Assembly (NCBI GenBank): GCA_015259235.1 | Contig: JABZGM010000108.1 | Coordinates: 1 to 7,043 of the forward strand | Length of the DNA: 7,043 nt | Direction of reading: 5' to 3' | DNA from: Alloprevotella sp. | GTDB lineage: Bacteria > Bacteroidota > Bacteroidia > Bacteroidales > Bacteroidaceae | Shown here: positions 6,045 through 7,043 of the stretch, piece by piece | How the letters are laid out: every line of letters begins with the position of its first letter | How positions within the stretch are numbered: position 1 is the first letter of the stretch | Position numbers and translations under genes: made by a program | The notes under the pieces: generated by a model | Told to the model about the DNA's origin: nothing | The model's input: only the letters and a program-made list of their open reading frames with translations | Database searches by the model: none

Positions 6045-7043
6045 ATGTGGATTGTTAAACTTCTCACTGAACCCTCTGCCATTCAAGCGGTCATCATCCT
6101 TTCGGCAGTGTGTGCGCTTGGATTGTCAATGGCTAAATTTCGATTTCGAGGCATTAGTCTTGGCATCACCTTCGTCTTCTTTGCCGGCATCTTGGCAGGA
6201 GCTCTTGGCTTAAAGCTAGACCCGCAGATGGTGTCGTATGCCGAAAGTTTTGGACTCATCTTGTTTGTCTACACCCTCGGTCTGCAAGTAGGACCGGGAT
6301 TCGTGACGACCTTCAAACACGGAGGCACGTGGCTCAACATCCTCTCCTTGGCAGTCGTCATCATCGGCACTATCATGGCAGTGGTCATTGCTATGACAGG
6401 CTGGTTACCCTTTGCCGATCTCATGGGAGTGCTTTGTGGTGCCACCACCAACACTCCTGCCCTCGGTGCTGCACAGCAAACACTCAAGCAGTTGGGACAA
6501 CCCTCGGCAGTAGCTGCCTTGAGTTGTGCCGTCACCTACCCCATCGGCATGGTGGGCGTCATCATTGTCTTGGTGATCATGCGCGGATGGTTGCAACGTC
6601 ACGACAAAGGCGAAGACACCGACCACGACGAAGAGGCGTTCATCACTGCCTATTGTGTGAAAAATCCTGCACTCTTTGGCAAAGACATCTACTATGTGGT
6701 GCATCATTCGGAGCACGCCAAATTTGTGGTATCGCGCATTTGGAGAGAAGGTAAAGTGATTTTGCCCAATGCCCAAACGGTGTTGGAAGAAGGCGACCGA
6801 CTCCTCATCATCACCCTCAAATCGCAAGTGAACGTGCTCACCACACTCTTTGGCGAACACGAAGAACAGGATTGGAACAAAGACAACATCGACTGGAATG
6901 CGATTGATGCACAACTCATCTCTCGACATGTGCTCATCACACGTCCCAGCATCAATGGTAAGCGGCTGCGCGACCTCAACCTCCGTCTGCTCTACGGCGT
7001 CACCGTGAGCCGTGTGAAACGCACCGACCTCAAACTCTTGGCA
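6045..7043 (+). CDS. AspT/YidE/YbjL-type transporter with RCK_C domains, partial (3' end outside window)
   Basis: The open frame runs through the right edge; 333 residues of an expected roughly 550 are present. The family carries two duplicated Asp-Al exchanger membrane domains with RCK_C (TrkA-C) domains between them; characterised members exchange aspartate and alanine, but many are of unknown substrate. Visible here are membrane segments at about residues 12-30, 38-56, 66-82, 97-118 and 160-180, the family hallmark GATTNTPALGAAQQ (132-145) within the first membrane domain, one RCK_C domain (about 205-268, VLEEGDRLLIITLK) and the start of a second (from about 290, HVLITRPSINGKRLRDLNL). I chose the ATG at 6045 because family proteins start just before the first helix. 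An in-frame ATG at 5961 would add 28 residues and cannot be excluded. It is divergent from the Lrp gene, suggesting amino-acid-responsive control. Confidence 0.9.
   Translation, partial: MWIVKLLTEPSAIQAVIILSAVCALGLSMAKFRFRGISLGITFVFFAGILAGALGLKLDPQMVSYAESFGLILFVYTLGLQVGPGFVTTFKHGGTWLNILSLAVVIIGTIMAVVIAMTGWLPFADLMGVLCGATTNTPALGAAQQTLKQLGQPSAVAALSCAVTYPIGMVGVIIVLVIMRGWLQRHDKGEDTDHDEEAFITAYCVKNPALFGKDIYYVVHHSEHAKFVVSRIWREGKVILPNAQTVLEEGDRLLIITLKSQVNVLTTLFGEHEEQDWNKDNIDWNAIDAQLISRHVLITRPSINGKRLRDLNLRLLYGVTVSRVKRTDLKLLA

Noticed and set aside
6405..6929. Minus-strand 174-codon reading frame
   Set aside because: It is antisense to the AspT-type transporter, whose frame carries the GATTNTPALGAA hallmark.

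Overview
The window looks like an ordinary chromosomal segment from a Bacteroidota bacterium, most likely order Bacteroidales (Prevotella/Porphyromonas-like). The reasons are a DUF4491-type small membrane protein (a family I know from Bacteroidetes), a bacterial glutaminyl cyclase lipoprotein of the kind found in oral Bacteroidales, start codons without Shine-Dalgarno sequences, and two intergenic matches to the Bacteroidetes -7 promoter box TAnnTTTG. Genus cannot be fixed from sequence reading alone.

Layout. Six genes lie on the minus strand and one on the plus strand. Read in the direction of transcription, the minus-strand block is: an Lrp/AsnC regulator (5659 to 5129); a 255-bp spacer with several inverted repeats; a DUF4491 membrane protein (4873 to 4517); a compact 96-bp inverted-repeat element joined to a 7-bp tandem repeat (about 4372-4509); a two-domain enzyme fusing a C26 gamma-glutamyl hydrolase to an M19 membrane-dipeptidase domain (4385 to 2604); a glutaminyl-peptide cyclotransferase lipoprotein of peptidase family M28 (2538 to 1537); SufE (1464 to 1042); a 10-bp inverted repeat; and a solitary Mrr-type type IV restriction endonuclease (945 to 58). 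On the plus strand, divergent from the Lrp gene, an AspT/YidE/YbjL-type transporter with RCK_C domains starts at 6045 (or 5961) and runs off the right edge.

How the genes may work together. The 65-bp and 72-bp gaps between the C26-M19 gene, the cyclase gene and sufE suggest one transcript. The first two products both act on glutamyl or glutaminyl peptides: one is predicted to be cytoplasmic and to cut gamma-glutamyl bonds and dipeptides, the other is periplasmic and converts N-terminal Gln to pyroglutamate. SufE supplies sulfur for Fe-S assembly and has no obvious link to them. The Lrp gene and the divergent transporter share a 385-bp intergenic region, a typical arrangement for a local regulator and its amino-acid or dicarboxylate transporter target. 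Mrr is the only defence-type gene; it looks more A+T-rich than its neighbours and is separated from sufE by a stem-loop.

I found no clear evidence of a wholly new multi-gene system. The features most worth a second look are the C26-M19 fusion, the repeat element that supplies the start codon of that fusion gene, and the Lrp-transporter divergent pair.
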